Shown here: piece after piece, positions 9,660 through 19,277 of the stretch
Position numbering within the stretch: the first letter of the stretch is position 1
Layout of the letters: every line of letters begins with the position of its first letter
NCBI RefSeq assembly: GCF_003269035.1
Contig: NZ_QLTK01000001.1
Location: forward strand, 496,001-560,000
Direction of reading: 5' to 3'
Source of the DNA: Paraburkholderia bryophila
Lineage (GTDB): Bacteria; Pseudomonadota; Gammaproteobacteria; Burkholderiales; Burkholderiaceae
Length of the DNA stretch: 64,000 bases
Notes under the pieces: generated by a model
Database searches by the model: none
What the model was told of the DNA's origin: nothing
Seen by the model: the letters and a program-made list of their open reading frames with translations, nothing else
Position numbers and translations under genes: made by a program

Positions 9660-10799
9660 TTAGTTCAACTGCGCGTGGAGCAGCGTCACGATACGCTGCG
9701 CGTCGGACGAATTGTCCACCTGGCCGTTCGCATCCAGCACCGCCACCTGCGTCACCGCGTCGCCCTTCGAGCGCACGTTGACGAGGAATTCCTGACCCGG
9801 CTTCCTGGCCGTATTGCCGCTGTAGAACAGCTTGCCGAACAGGCCTTCTTTCTTCAGTTCCTGCATCGAGTCGGCGTAGCGCACGTAGTAGATGCCCTTC
9901 GCGCGATCGCGGTTGTCGACGGCGAAGTTGGTGCGGTCGAGCGCCAGGCCCACACGCAGCCAGGCACGGTCGAACGACTCCGGCAGGTCGAGCGTCGACG
10001 TGCCCGCGCTCTGATCGATCGTGGCCGGCGCGACAGCCGGACGCGCGTCGGTCAGCAGTTGCTTCGACTGCGCTTCGGTCAGGCCGAACTTCTGCATCAG
10101 CTTGGTGAGGAACAGCGCTTCGAGCGCCGGGTCACGCGGACGCTCTTCCCAACGCGACGACGTCTTGTCCTGCCCCGTCAGCACTTCTTCCATCGCGCTG
10201 TGCGTGATCGAGATGTCCGTGGTGTTTCCGGGTGCGCGCGACACGAGCGTGCGGAAGCTGTCGCGAGTGCCCGACGAATAGGCGAAGTCGATCACCTTGC
10301 CGACCGTACGACGGAACCAGTCGTCCGGAATATTGGCGCGGTTTTCAGCCCAGTCGGTCGTCATGATGCCGGTGGCCGGCGCATCGGTTTTCAGCGCGAA
10401 GCCATTTTCCTGCCAGAACTCCTGCAGTTGCGGCCACAGTTGTTCCGGCGAGCGGCCGTCGACCACCAGCCAGCGGCGATCGCCGTCGCGTTCGATATGC
10501 ATGCCGAGCGGATCCTGCGCGCTCGGCTGACCTTCGGTGGCATTGCCTGCCGCCGTGATCGCACGCGTCGGCGCGCCGCCCAGGGCCAGATTGGTCGGCG
10601 GCGCGACGTAGCGCTCGTCGGTCTTGGTGGTGCTCAGATCGTTCGGAACGGCGAGCGGCGGCGCGCTGCCGGCGCCCTTATAGTTGACGCGGTCGGAAGC
10701 GAACCAGTCGTTCAGCGTGTCACAGCCGGCGAGCGTCACCAGGGCAAGCGCCAGCGCCGCCATGCGGGTTGCGTGGAGGGAAAGTGCGGAACGTTTCAT
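9660..10799 (-). CDS. bamC: Outer membrane assembly lipoprotein BamC
   Basis: BamC (NlpB) is an accessory lipoprotein of the BAM complex. The 379-residue product has a basic N-terminus, a hydrophobic signal and lipobox LAGC with Cys at residue 26. An unstructured segment (YKGAGSAPPLAVPNDLS) resembles the part of E. coli BamC that binds BamD. Two helix-grip-like domains follow, including the repeated motif RRWLVVDGRSPEQLWPQL and SFDRAWLRVGLALDR. It lies just downstream of dapA, the same neighbour as in E. coli. Confidence 0.94.
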   Translation of the reverse strand: MKRSALSLHATRMAALALALVTLAGCDTLNDWFASDRVNYKGAGSAPPLAVPNDLSTTKTDERYVAPPTNLALGGAPTRAITAAGNATEGQPSAQDPLGMHIERDGDRRWLVVDGRSPEQLWPQLQEFWQENGFALKTDAPATGIMTTDWAENRANIPDDWFRRTVGKVIDFAYSSGTRDSFRTLVSRAPGNTTDISITHSAMEEVLTGQDKTSSRWEERPRDPALEALFLTKLMQKFGLTEAQSKQLLTDARPAVAPATIDQSAGTSTLDLPESFDRAWLRVGLALDRTNFAVDNRDRAKGIYYVRYADSMQELKKEGLFGKLFYSGNTARKPGQEFLVNVRSKGDAVTQVAVLDANGQVDNSSDAQRIVTLLHAQLN

Positions 10800-10928
10800 G
10801 AGGTCCTTCGTGATGCTGGAACGCGGTGCCTGGTTCTGTGTGCAGGGAACGTGGCTGGATCGACGTCGGTTAAGGGAGTGCCGGTAGCAGGCTTTCGTTG
10901 GCGCTGGTGGGTGCCGCGGTCGATCCGC

Positions 10929-11855
<927 letters not shown>

Positions 11856-11887
11856 GAAACGCCATGAATTTGATCAGGTAAACCGCG

Positions 11888-11893
11888 ATTGTA
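11888..11893 (-). promoter_or_regulatory. Candidate -10 element upstream of dapA
   Basis: The minus strand reads CGCTACAATCGCGG, with TACAAT differing from TATAAT by one base. It is placed 32 bases before the dapA ATG. No clear -35 hexamer was seen, so this is only a candidate. Confidence 0.4.
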
Positions 11894-11898
11894 GCGGA

Positions 11899-12498
11899 TT
11901 AGCCAGCCAACTCGTAACAAGGCGGGGGTGCCGCCTGCGCGGGGTCGGCTGAACGCTCCGCCTCCAGAATTGCGCAGATGCGCTGGACGTAAGCCGGGCG
12001 CGGCTGCGCGAGAAAACCGTCTTGAAACGCAACGACCCGGAGCCGGCCGCGCACGATCTCGAGCAGCTCGCCGGGCGCGAGTAGAAACGCCGGATTAGAG
12101 GGCTTGCCGACGCTTTCGTTTCCCTGCGCGAAGGTCTCGTAAACCAGTACGCCGCCCGGCGCGAGCGAATTCAACAACTGAGGAAATAGCGCGCGATGCA
12201 GATAGTTCGTCACGACCACCGCGGCGAATTTCGCGTCGCCGGGTAACGGCCAGGCAGCGCCTTCGAGGTCGGCCGCGAGCGGCGTGATCAGCGGCGCGTC
12301 GCGCAGCGTATCGAGCGCGGCCGCGTCACGATCGACGGCGGTCACCGGATGCCCCAGCGACGCAAAAAACCGCGCGTGCCGCCCTGCCCCCGACGCCACG
12401 TCGAGCACCGCGCCGCCCGCCGCGACCAGATGCGCCCAATGGCGAACCCAGCGCGACGGCTCGCCCAGCCCATGCATCGCCGCGACGGAAGTGCTCAT
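11899..12498 (-). CDS. Class I SAM-dependent methyltransferase
   Basis: The 199-residue protein has SAM-binding motif I LDVASGAGRHARF, the acidic post-I residue in VTAVDRD, and motif IV-like FAAVVVTNYLHR. The later FAQGNESVGKPSNPAFLL segment recalls TehB/UbiE-type small methyltransferases. The substrate is not evident. It starts 15 bases after the trpS stop on the same strand, so cotranscription is likely. Confidence 0.85.
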   Translation of the reverse strand: MSTSVAAMHGLGEPSRWVRHWAHLVAAGGAVLDVASGAGRHARFFASLGHPVTAVDRDAAALDTLRDAPLITPLAADLEGAAWPLPGDAKFAAVVVTNYLHRALFPQLLNSLAPGGVLVYETFAQGNESVGKPSNPAFLLAPGELLEIVRGRLRVVAFQDGFLAQPRPAYVQRICAILEAERSADPAQAAPPPCYELAG

Positions 12499-12513
12499 CG
12501 GTTCGAGATCCGC

Positions 12514-13716
12514 TCAGTTGTACGACAAACCCATTGCCTCGCGGACATCGCGCATCGTTTCCGTGGCGAATCGGCGGGCCTTGTCGCAGCCGTCGGCGAC
12601 GATCGCGCGCAGCAGCGACGGGTCGTCCATATACTTCTGCGCCCGCTCGAGCATGGGCTGCTGTTCGCGCAGAATCCCTTCGATCACCGGCTGCTTGCAC
12701 TCGAGGCAGCCAATCCCCGCCGTCCGGCAGCCCTGCTCAACCCACTCGTGCGTCGTCTCGTTCGTATAGACCTGGTGCAGTTGCCAGACCGGGCACTTGT
12801 CCGGATTGCCCGGATCGGTGCGGCGCACGCGGGCCGGATCGGTCGGCATGGTGCGTACTTTCTTCGTGATGGTTTCCGCGTCTTCGCGCAAACCGATCGT
12901 GTTGCCGTAGGACTTCGACATTTTCTGGCCGTCGAGGCCCGGCATGCGCGATGCCTCGGTCAGCATGGCCTGCGGCTCGACGAGGATGATCTTGCGGGAA
13001 CCTTCGAGATAGCCGAACAGGCGCTCGCGATCACTCATCGACAGGCTTTGCGATTCCTGCAGCATGGCGCGCGCCTGTTCGAGCGCCTCGTCGTCGCCTT
13101 CCTGCTGGTATGCGTTGCGCAATTCGTGATAGAGCTTGGCGCGCTTGCCGCCGAGCTTTTTCGCGGCCTCGTTGGCCTTTACTTCAAAGCCCGGCTCGCG
13201 GCCGTACAGATAGTTGAAACGGCGGGCGATTTCCCGCGTCATTTCGACATGCGGCACCTGATCCTCGCCGACCGGCACCAGCGAGCCGCGGTACAGCAGA
13301 ATGTCCGCCGCCATCAGCACCGGATAGCCGAGAAAGCCGTAAGTGGACAGGTCCTTGTCCTTCAGCTTCTCCTGCTGCTCCTTGTAGGTCGGCACGCGTT
13401 CGAGCCAGCCGAGCGGCGTACTCATACCCAGCAGCAGCGCAAGCTCCGCGTGCTCGGGCACCTTGCTCTGAATGAACAGCGTGGCCTGCGCCGGATCGAT
13501 GCCCGACGCGAGCCAGTCGATCAGTACGTCCCACACGTTCTTCTCGATGACCTCCGGCGTTTCGTAGTGCGTGGTCAGCGCATGCCAATCGACCACGCAG
13601 AAAAAACACGGGTACTCGGATTGCAGCCGTACCCAGTTCTTCAGCACGCCGTGATAGTGGCCAAGGTGCAGCGAGCCGGTAGGCCGCATGCCGGAAAAGA
13701 TACGGTCTGGAAACAT
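12514..13716 (-). CDS. trpS: Tryptophan--tRNA ligase
   Basis: TrpS charges tRNA-Trp. The 400-residue class I synthetase has a HIGH-like motif (HLGHYHG), the KMSKS loop (GQKMSKSYGN) and the GEDQVPHVEM segment. It is about 65 residues longer than E. coli TrpS. A C-terminal cysteine set, C308-x21-C330-x6-C337-x2-C340, resembles the [4Fe-4S] cysteine pattern described for Thermotoga maritima TrpRS. The start at ATG 13716 begins FPDRIFSGMRPTG, as in the family. It sits 6 bases after the site-2 protease gene. Confidence 0.96.
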   Translation of the reverse strand: MFPDRIFSGMRPTGSLHLGHYHGVLKNWVRLQSEYPCFFCVVDWHALTTHYETPEVIEKNVWDVLIDWLASGIDPAQATLFIQSKVPEHAELALLLGMSTPLGWLERVPTYKEQQEKLKDKDLSTYGFLGYPVLMAADILLYRGSLVPVGEDQVPHVEMTREIARRFNYLYGREPGFEVKANEAAKKLGGKRAKLYHELRNAYQQEGDDEALEQARAMLQESQSLSMSDRERLFGYLEGSRKIILVEPQAMLTEASRMPGLDGQKMSKSYGNTIGLREDAETITKKVRTMPTDPARVRRTDPGNPDKCPVWQLHQVYTNETTHEWVEQGCRTAGIGCLECKQPVIEGILREQQPMLERAQKYMDDPSLLRAIVADGCDKARRFATETMRDVREAMGLSYN

Positions 13717-13722
13717 GGTGGT

Positions 13723-14385
13723 TTAGAAAAGCGAAACGAGTGGGGACATGATGGCCGTAATCGCGCCGTAGCCAATATTCACGAGCGGATTCAGCCAGTA
13801 GCGCGATAGCGTGCCCGTCATCACCAATGCCATGACGATGAAGAAACCGTACGGCTCGATGCGCGACAACGCGATGGACTGGCGCGGCGGCAACAGCGCC
13901 AGCAGCACGCGGCCGCCGTCGAGCGGCGGTAGCGGAAACAGGTTCAGCACGCCGAGTACGAGGTTGAAATAGACGCCGGCTTTCGCCATGCCGATGAAAA
14001 ACGCCTCGTCGACATTCAGGCCGAGCAGCGTCACGAACAAGATGTACCACACCAGCGCCTGCACGAAATTACACGCAGGCCCCGCCGCCGCGACCCACAA
14101 ACTGCCCCAGCGCGGATTGCGCAGATTGCCGAAGGCGACCGGCACCGGCTTCGCGTAGCCGAACATGAACGCGCCGCTGGTGGCGAAATACAGCAGCAAC
14201 GGAATCGCGATCGTGCCGAGCGGGTCGATGTGCCGCATCGGATTGATGGAGACGCGGCCGAGCACGTAGGCGGTGTTGTCGCCGAGCCAGCGCGCGACGT
14301 AACCATGCGCGGCCTCATGCAGCGTGATGGCGAAAATCACCGGCAGCGCGTACACCGCAATGGTTTGTATCAGGGAAGAATCCAT
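13723..14385 (-). CDS. Site-2 protease family (M50) membrane metalloprotease
   Basis: The 220-residue polytopic protein carries the zinc motif HEAAH in an early helix and the second conserved motif NLFPLPPLDGGR with the metal-binding Asp. These define the rhomboid-unrelated site-2 protease family, close to the short YwhC-like group without a PDZ domain. The substrate is unknown. A TACAAT hexamer lies only 8 bases before the ATG and no Shine-Dalgarno is visible, so the mRNA may be leaderless. trpS follows 6 bases downstream. Confidence 0.9.
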   Translation of the reverse strand: MDSSLIQTIAVYALPVIFAITLHEAAHGYVARWLGDNTAYVLGRVSINPMRHIDPLGTIAIPLLLYFATSGAFMFGYAKPVPVAFGNLRNPRWGSLWVAAAGPACNFVQALVWYILFVTLLGLNVDEAFFIGMAKAGVYFNLVLGVLNLFPLPPLDGGRVLLALLPPRQSIALSRIEPYGFFIVMALVMTGTLSRYWLNPLVNIGYGAITAIMSPLVSLF

Positions 14386-14393
14386 AACTCGCT

Positions 14394-14399
14394 ATTGTA
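14394..14399 (-). promoter_or_regulatory. Candidate -10 element of the site-2 protease gene
   Basis: The minus strand reads TTGTTACAATAGCGAGTT and then ATG. TACAAT ends 8 bases before the start codon. Transcription from it would begin at or next to the ATG. No good -35 was found. Confidence 0.45.
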
Positions 14400-14432
14400 A
14401 CAACGCGCTGGCGGGCGTCTGTCCGCTTTCCA

Positions 14433-15068
14433 TCATGCCGTTTCCTCGAGCCCGAACGGCGCGAGCGAGCCGCGCCCCGGCCGCACCAGCACCGGTGCCG
14501 GACCGGTCAGATCGATCACGGTCGACGGCTCGCAAATGCAGGGACCGCCGTCGATCACCAGGTCCAGCTGTTTTTCCAGCCGTTCGCGGATTTCTTCCGG
14601 GTCGTTCAGCGGTTGGGTCTCGCCCGGCATGATCAGCGTGGAGCCGAGCAGCGGCTGGCCGAGTTCCTCGAGAATTGCCAGCGTGATCGCGTGATCCGGC
14701 ACCCGCAGGCCAATGGTCTTGCGCGACGGATGAGACAGGCGCCGCGGCACCTCTTTGGTGGCCTGCAGCACGAACACGTAAGGGCCCGGCGTCACCGATC
14801 TGATCAGCCGGTACTGGCGGTTGTCCACCATCGCGAAGTTCGCCAGCTCCGACAGATCGCGCACCAGCAGCGACAGCAACTGCTTCTCGTCGAGCCCGCG
14901 AATGCGGCGCAGACGCTCGACCGCGTCCTTGTCGTCGAGATGACAGGCGAGCGCGTAGCTCGAGTCGGTCGGCAACGCGACCACACCGCCATCGTTGATG
15001 ATCTGCACGGCCTGTTTGACAAGGCGCGGCTGGGGATTGTCAGGATGAAGCCGGAAGTATTGGGACAT
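14433..15068 (-). CDS. YciO/Sua5-family threonylcarbamoyl-AMP synthase-like protein
   Basis: The 211-residue YrdC-domain protein contains the nucleotide-binding residues of the family in GGVVALPTDSSYALACH and VTPGPYVFVLQATKEVPRR. A Ser/Thr-rich end (PSTVIDLTG) also matches. Members make threonylcarbamoyl-AMP for the t6A37 tRNA modification, or belong to the less understood YciO subgroup. The opening SQYFRLHPDNPQPR is YciO-like, so I prefer YciO. It is next to a PHP phosphatase gene (E. coli yciV beside yciO), which supports this. Confidence 0.88.
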   Translation of the reverse strand: MSQYFRLHPDNPQPRLVKQAVQIINDGGVVALPTDSSYALACHLDDKDAVERLRRIRGLDEKQLLSLLVRDLSELANFAMVDNRQYRLIRSVTPGPYVFVLQATKEVPRRLSHPSRKTIGLRVPDHAITLAILEELGQPLLGSTLIMPGETQPLNDPEEIRERLEKQLDLVIDGGPCICEPSTVIDLTGPAPVLVRPGRGSLAPFGLEETA

Positions 15069-15300
15069 GATCGCTAACGGTGGCTACTTGGGGACACGCG
15101 GCACCCACGTGAACACGACGAGGAAACCGCGCCGGAAAGCGCGGCTGCGTGGCGAAACGCGAGTGGCAAGCGAAGGGCGGACCGAGAATCGACTGACCGC
15201 ACCGGAGACAGGAGCGAACGACAAGGCGAACGACAGAAGCGGACGCCACCGCGCCCGGCCGGCTCTCGCGTACGACGTGCCGCCGGGGCACGGCGCGCGA

Positions 15301-16131
15301 TCACAGCCAGCGTTCCCAGACGGGCTTGAGGTCGGAAGGCAGCGGCGGCAGCGTGCCGAGGTCGACGCGGCCTTCGCCTGGTGCGTGGAAGTCGGACCCG
15401 CGCGAGGCCTCGAAACCGAAGCGGCGCGCGACATCCGCATATTCGCGGTACTGGTCTGGCGTGTGGCTGCCGGTGACCACTTCGATCGCCTTGCCGCCGA
15501 GATCGATGAATTCGGCGAAAAACGCGTCGAATTCGACCGGCGAGTACTCGTAGCGCCCCGGATGCGCGATCACGGCCTCGCCGCCGGCGGCCTGGATCCA
15601 GCCGACCGCGTGGCTGAGTTTGGCCCAGCGATGCGGCACGTAACCCGCCTTGCCGTCGCCGAGGTAACGGGTGAAGACGTCTTGCGTGGAGCTGCAATAG
15701 CCGCTTTCGACCATGAAACGCGCGAAATGGGTGCGCGAAATCATGTCCGGATTCGATACGTATTTGAGCGCGCCTTCGTAGGCATTCGGCACGCCGAGGG
15801 TGGCGAGCTGTTCGCCGATCGCTTCGGCGCGCGCGGCGCGGCCGCTGCGGGTGCGCGCGAGGCCGTCGATCAGGATCGAGCTGGTCGGATCGATACCCAG
15901 CCCGACGATGTGTACCGTGCGCGACGCCCACGTGACCGAAATCTCGACGCCGCTCAGGTACCGCATGCCGAGCGCCTCGGCCGTGCTGCGCGCTTCGTGC
16001 TGGCCGCCCAGTTCGTCGTGATCGGTCAGCGCCCACAGCGTCACGCCGCCCGCGTGCGCGCGGCGCGCGACGTCGGCCGGCGCGAATTGGCCGTCGGAAA
16101 CGGTGGAGTGACAGTGGAGGTCGGCGTTCAT
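15301..16131 (-). CDS. PHP-domain phosphoesterase (RNase AM / YciV-like)
   Basis: The 276-residue protein starts NADLHCHSTVSDG and continues with ALTDHDELGG, GVEISVTW, HFARFMVESGY, AHPGRYEYS and GSDFHAPGE. These supply the metal-binding His/Asp/Glu residues of the PHP fold. E. coli YciV (Rnm, trpH) hydrolyses 3',5'-nucleoside bisphosphates and trims RNA 5' ends, and the length and motifs fit that clade. It is upstream of the YciO-like gene with a 232-base gap in which I see nothing else. Confidence 0.9.
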   Translation of the reverse strand: MNADLHCHSTVSDGQFAPADVARRAHAGGVTLWALTDHDELGGQHEARSTAEALGMRYLSGVEISVTWASRTVHIVGLGIDPTSSILIDGLARTRSGRAARAEAIGEQLATLGVPNAYEGALKYVSNPDMISRTHFARFMVESGYCSSTQDVFTRYLGDGKAGYVPHRWAKLSHAVGWIQAAGGEAVIAHPGRYEYSPVEFDAFFAEFIDLGGKAIEVVTGSHTPDQYREYADVARRFGFEASRGSDFHAPGEGRVDLGTLPPLPSDLKPVWERWL

Positions 16132-16279
16132 CGTCGTTTGGAAAGGGATCTACGCCCATTTTACTGCAACGCAGTAAGCGGGCGCAGCGCTATCTCGCGG
16201 GCGGGGGCGTCGCCGGCTCACGCCGTTTCGTGAGCCGGAGACCTGCCTCGCCGCCTTACGCCCTTAAGCCAATACGTCC

Positions 16280-17164
16280 CTACGCGCAAAACCCCTCGAT
16301 CAGCGCCGCGACCTGCTCCGGCTGGTCGTGGTGCACCATGTGCCCCGCTTCGTCGATGATCTTTTCGCGCCAGTCCGGGAACGCCTGGAAACGCGCCTTG
16401 AATTCGTCGAGCGGGATCTCGCCGGCAATCTGCGCGAGCGTCGGCGAACCGGCCGCTTCGACGTGCAACACCTTCGCGCTCACCTTGCGCCAGACCGCCA
16501 TCACCTCGTCGAGGCGGTACAGCGTCGGGCCGCGCAGCTTGTGTGCCGGATCGGCGAGCAACATGAAGCGCCCTTCGCCATCCGCTTTCGACCAGTGCTG
16601 GGCGAGAAACCGGGCGCGCTGCGGTGCGAGCCGCGGATTGGTCTTGATCAGGCGCGCGGCGACGTCGTCGAGCGACGCGTAGCGCTTCAGTTGCGGCGGA
16701 TCGCGCAATTCGTCGAGCCAGTTGCGCAAGCGCTTCGGCGCCTGCGCCGCGTGCGACGGCGCGAGCCCGAAACCCTCCAGGTCGACCACCCGCCGCACCC
16801 GCTCCGGCCGAATGCCCGCGTACAGGCTCACGATGTTGGCGCCCATGCTGTGGCCGACCAGATTCACCTCGCCGCTCGGGGCGTAGTGATCGAGCAGCGC
16901 ATCGAGATCGGCAAGATAGTCCTGTACCCAGTAATTGCCGCTGCCGTGCGCCGCGACCGGCCAGTCCGACAGCCCGAATCCGCGCATGTCGGGCGCGATC
17001 ACCTGCCACTCGCCGCCCAGCGCGTCGACGACGAACTGGAACGACGCCGCCACGTCCATCCAGCCGTGCAGCATGAACAGGATCGGCGCGTCCGGGTTGC
17101 CCCAGCGGCGCACATGCAGACGGATGCCGCGCACGGCGACGAATTCAGACTGGGAGGTGTTCAT
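16280..17164 (-). CDS. Alpha/beta hydrolase
   Basis: This 294-residue hydrolase shows the oxyanion motif MLHGWMDVAASFQFV, the nucleophile elbow VGHSMGAN with catalytic Ser, and a C-terminal EAGHMVHHDQPEQ with catalytic His. An acid is likely near HVEAAGSPT. It resembles MEST/serine-hydrolase-like epoxide hydrolase relatives. The substrate cannot be deduced. A TATAAT hexamer on the minus strand (17203-17198) is a candidate -10 element. The gene is on its own. Confidence 0.9.
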   Translation of the reverse strand: MNTSQSEFVAVRGIRLHVRRWGNPDAPILFMLHGWMDVAASFQFVVDALGGEWQVIAPDMRGFGLSDWPVAAHGSGNYWVQDYLADLDALLDHYAPSGEVNLVGHSMGANIVSLYAGIRPERVRRVVDLEGFGLAPSHAAQAPKRLRNWLDELRDPPQLKRYASLDDVAARLIKTNPRLAPQRARFLAQHWSKADGEGRFMLLADPAHKLRGPTLYRLDEVMAVWRKVSAKVLHVEAAGSPTLAQIAGEIPLDEFKARFQAFPDWREKIIDEAGHMVHHDQPEQVAALIEGFCA

Positions 17165-17197
17165 GAGCAGTTCGGCCGAAAAAAGAATGGTCGTTCG

Positions 17198-17203
17198 ATT
17201 ATA
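17198..17203 (-). promoter_or_regulatory. Candidate -10 element of the alpha/beta hydrolase gene
   Basis: The minus strand has a perfect TATAAT within CTCGTTATAATCGAAC, 33 bases before the ATG at 17164. No convincing -35 was seen. Confidence 0.45.
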
Positions 17204-17300
17204 ACGAGATAGCAGGATGATGCGCGGCGGGTTGAGGTTGAAGAGCGCTTCGGGTCAGGGAGGGTGGCGCGGTTTGCGGGCGGTGGCGTGGGAACGGGTT

Positions 17301-17349
17301 GGTTGCCGTGGTTGCCGTGGCTACCGCCGTGGTCGCTGGCGTGGTTGCC
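17301..17349 (+). repeat. Degenerate tandem repeat, unit about GGTTGCCGT
   Basis: Two exact copies of GGTTGCCGT are followed by diverged copies (GGCTACCGCCGT, GGTCGCTGGCGT, GGTTGCC). It lies between the hydrolase gene and the broken DUF455 gene, outside clear coding sequence. Confidence 0.55.
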
Positions 17350-17371
17350 TATGAACCCACCGCCTATGCCA

Positions 17372-18394
17372 TCACAACTCCACCTCAGGCCGCTCCGCCA
17401 CCGCCGTCGGTCCGGTCGATGCCACCGGCCCCTCATCAAGCCCCGCCAGCTTAGTCAGCGCGGCCAGTTCCGCCTCGTCGAAGCCGGCCTCGCGGCGCGC
17501 TTCGAAATTGAACGGACCGCGTAATTTCGGTGCGTGATACTGGTCGGCAAGACGCGCGTAGGTCGCATGCGGATCGAGCTTTCCGCCCTCGCACAAATGA
17601 CGGAACCAGCGGTTGCCGATCAACACGTGGCCGATCTAGTCGCGCAGGATCACATCGAGAATCGCGGCCGACGCCTGATCGCCCGCCTGCTGCAGTCGCG
17701 CGCGGATCGGCGGCGACGCGTCGAGGCCGCGCGCCTCGAGCGTGCGCGGCACCAGCGCCATACGCGCCAGCACGTCGCCGCGCGTGCGCTCGCACATGTC
17801 CCACAGACCGTCGTGTGCGGGAAAATCGCCGTAGGCGTGACCGTATTCCGCCAGACGCACGCTCAGCAGCGAGAAGTGATAGGCCTCTTCGGCCGCGACT
17901 TTGAGCCAGTCGACGTAAAACGCGGCCGGCATGCCGGAAAAGCGCCAGACGGCGTCGAGCGCGAGATTGATGGCGTTGAATTCGATGTGCGCGAGAGCAT
18001 GCAGCAAAACCGCGCGACCTTGCGGCGACTGCATGCTGCGCCGCTTCAACTGACGCGGATCGACCAGCTCGGGCCGCGCCGGACGACCTGGCAAATCCGC
18101 CGGCTCGACCAGTTCCAGGTGCGCGGCGCAGCTGGCGCGGCCCTCGCGCACAGCGTCGTAAAGCCCGCGGGCGGCGGCGGCCTTGATGACGGGATCGGCT
18201 TCGCGCAGCGCGGCAAGGGCAGCGGTGCGCGCACACTGCACTGAGGCGTCGATCGGTGCCGCACCGTCGGGTGCCGCATCCTCGGACACCGCGGACGGCG
18301 CGCCGGACGATCGGGCAGGCAACAAACCCGGTGAAACGAGCGGAACGGATAAAGCGGACGAAACGGACGAAACGGACGAAGGGGCAAACATCAT
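17372..18394 (-). pseudogene. DUF455 ferritin-like protein gene interrupted by an in-frame amber codon
   Basis: The frame encodes a DUF455/ferritin-like four-helix protein of about 340 codons. Helix motifs HALAHIEFNAINLALD and VAAEEAYHFSLLSVRL are present, but codon 253 is TAG (17638-17636). The downstream frame continues without shift as IGHVLIGNRWFRHLCEGG to 17372, which is plainly the C-terminal part of the same family. The intact reading would be ILRD-E-IGHVL, so TAG replaces the Glu of the second ExxH metal motif, a single GAG to TAG change. As it stands translation would stop after 252 residues. A sequencing error is also possible. The start is uncertain: ATGs at 18394 and 18391 lack a clear ribosome binding site and the frame is open to 18502. 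Confidence 0.8.
18355..18380 (+). repeat. Three tandem copies of CGGACGAAA
   Basis: Nearly three exact 9-base units lie inside the 5' part of the DUF455 frame, where they encode the repeated Ser-Val-Ser of a low-complexity N-terminus on the minus strand. Copy number could vary in frame. Confidence 0.7.
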
Positions 18395-18503
18395 GGCAAG
18401 CGGATCGGCGGACGCACAGGTGAGCGGAAAGACAGACGACGACGGCACGGCAACAGCCCAGGCGCGCTTCGACGCACTCAGGCACCCGAACCACACAACC
18501 ATT

Positions 18504-18509
18504 TACAAT
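18504..18509 (+). promoter_or_regulatory. Candidate -10 element upstream of the gamma carbonic anhydrase-like gene
   Basis: TACAAT within ATTTACAATACTCG lies in the gap between the divergent DUF455 and carbonic anhydrase-like genes, 179 bases before the GTG start. It is a candidate only, as no -35 is evident. Confidence 0.35.
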
Positions 18510-18688
18510 ACTCGATTCGACCATCCAGCGCGCCCACCGCGCTGGCGATGCGGCACGAGCCGGGGCAACCCGGTGTGCCGGACCGCTTGCGGCCCATCCA
18601 GCGCGCGCAGCGACCGATCAACAGCAACCATGTTGCATGGGACCGGAGTCGGCGCAAAAGCGCCAACGCCGTCCTGACAGGAGACACT

Positions 18689-19213
18689 GTGACCATTTAC
18701 AAGCTCGGCGACGCCGCCCCGACCATCCACGAAAGCGTGTTCGTCGCGGATTCGGCGAACATTATCGGCAATGTGACGCTCGGGGCCAACGCCAGCGTCT
18801 GGTTCGGCGCGACGCTGCGGGGCGACAACGAGCCCATCTCGATCGGCGCCGGCAGCAACGTGCAGGAAAACGCGGTGCTGCACACCGACCCCGGCTTTCC
18901 GCTGACCATCGAGCCGAACGTCACGATCGGCCACCAGGTCATGCTGCACGGCTGCACGATCAAGGAAGGCTCGTTGATCGGAATTCAGGCGGTGGTCTTG
19001 AATGGTGCGGTGATCGGCCGCAACTGTCTGGTCGGAGCGGGCGCCATCGTCACCGAGGGCAAAGTGTTTCCCGACAATTCGCTGATTCTCGGCGCACCCG
19101 CCAAAGTGGTGCGCGAACTGAACGAAACGGATATCGCCAATATGCAGCGCGGCTCGGCCGGTTATGCCGAACGCCGCGAGTATTTCAAGGCGCAGCTCGT
19201 GCGTATCGGCTAA
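18689..19213 (+). CDS. Gamma carbonic anhydrase family protein
   Basis: The 174-residue left-handed beta-helix protein has hexapeptide repeats and the family signature HTDPGFPLTIEPNVTIGHQVMLHGC. These supply metal-binding histidines like those of Cam/CaiE/YrdA proteins. Enzymatic carbonic anhydrase activity is unproven for many members. The frame is open from 18548, but the GTG at 18689 is preceded by CAGGAGA at five bases and gives the family N-terminus TIYKLGDAAPTIHES. hslO follows 64 bases downstream and is probably cotranscribed. Confidence 0.92.
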   Translation: MTIYKLGDAAPTIHESVFVADSANIIGNVTLGANASVWFGATLRGDNEPISIGAGSNVQENAVLHTDPGFPLTIEPNVTIGHQVMLHGCTIKEGSLIGIQAVVLNGAVIGRNCLVGAGAIVTEGKVFPDNSLILGAPAKVVRELNETDIANMQRGSAGYAERREYFKAQLVRIG

Positions 19214-19277
19214 CCAGCCGGAGCGCACGGCGCGCACGGCGCGGCATCAGGCCGCGTCATTCGACCGAGGAAAAGTT

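Noticed and set aside
17161..17439. Open frame of 92 codons between the hydrolase and DUF455 genes
   Set aside because: It overlaps the DUF455 C-terminal frame and the tandem repeat, lacks a ribosome binding site, and has shadow-like composition.
18522..18608. Repeated CCATCCAGCGCGC upstream of the carbonic anhydrase-like gene
   Set aside because: Two copies only, GC-rich and common-looking; not convincing as an operator or mobile-element end.
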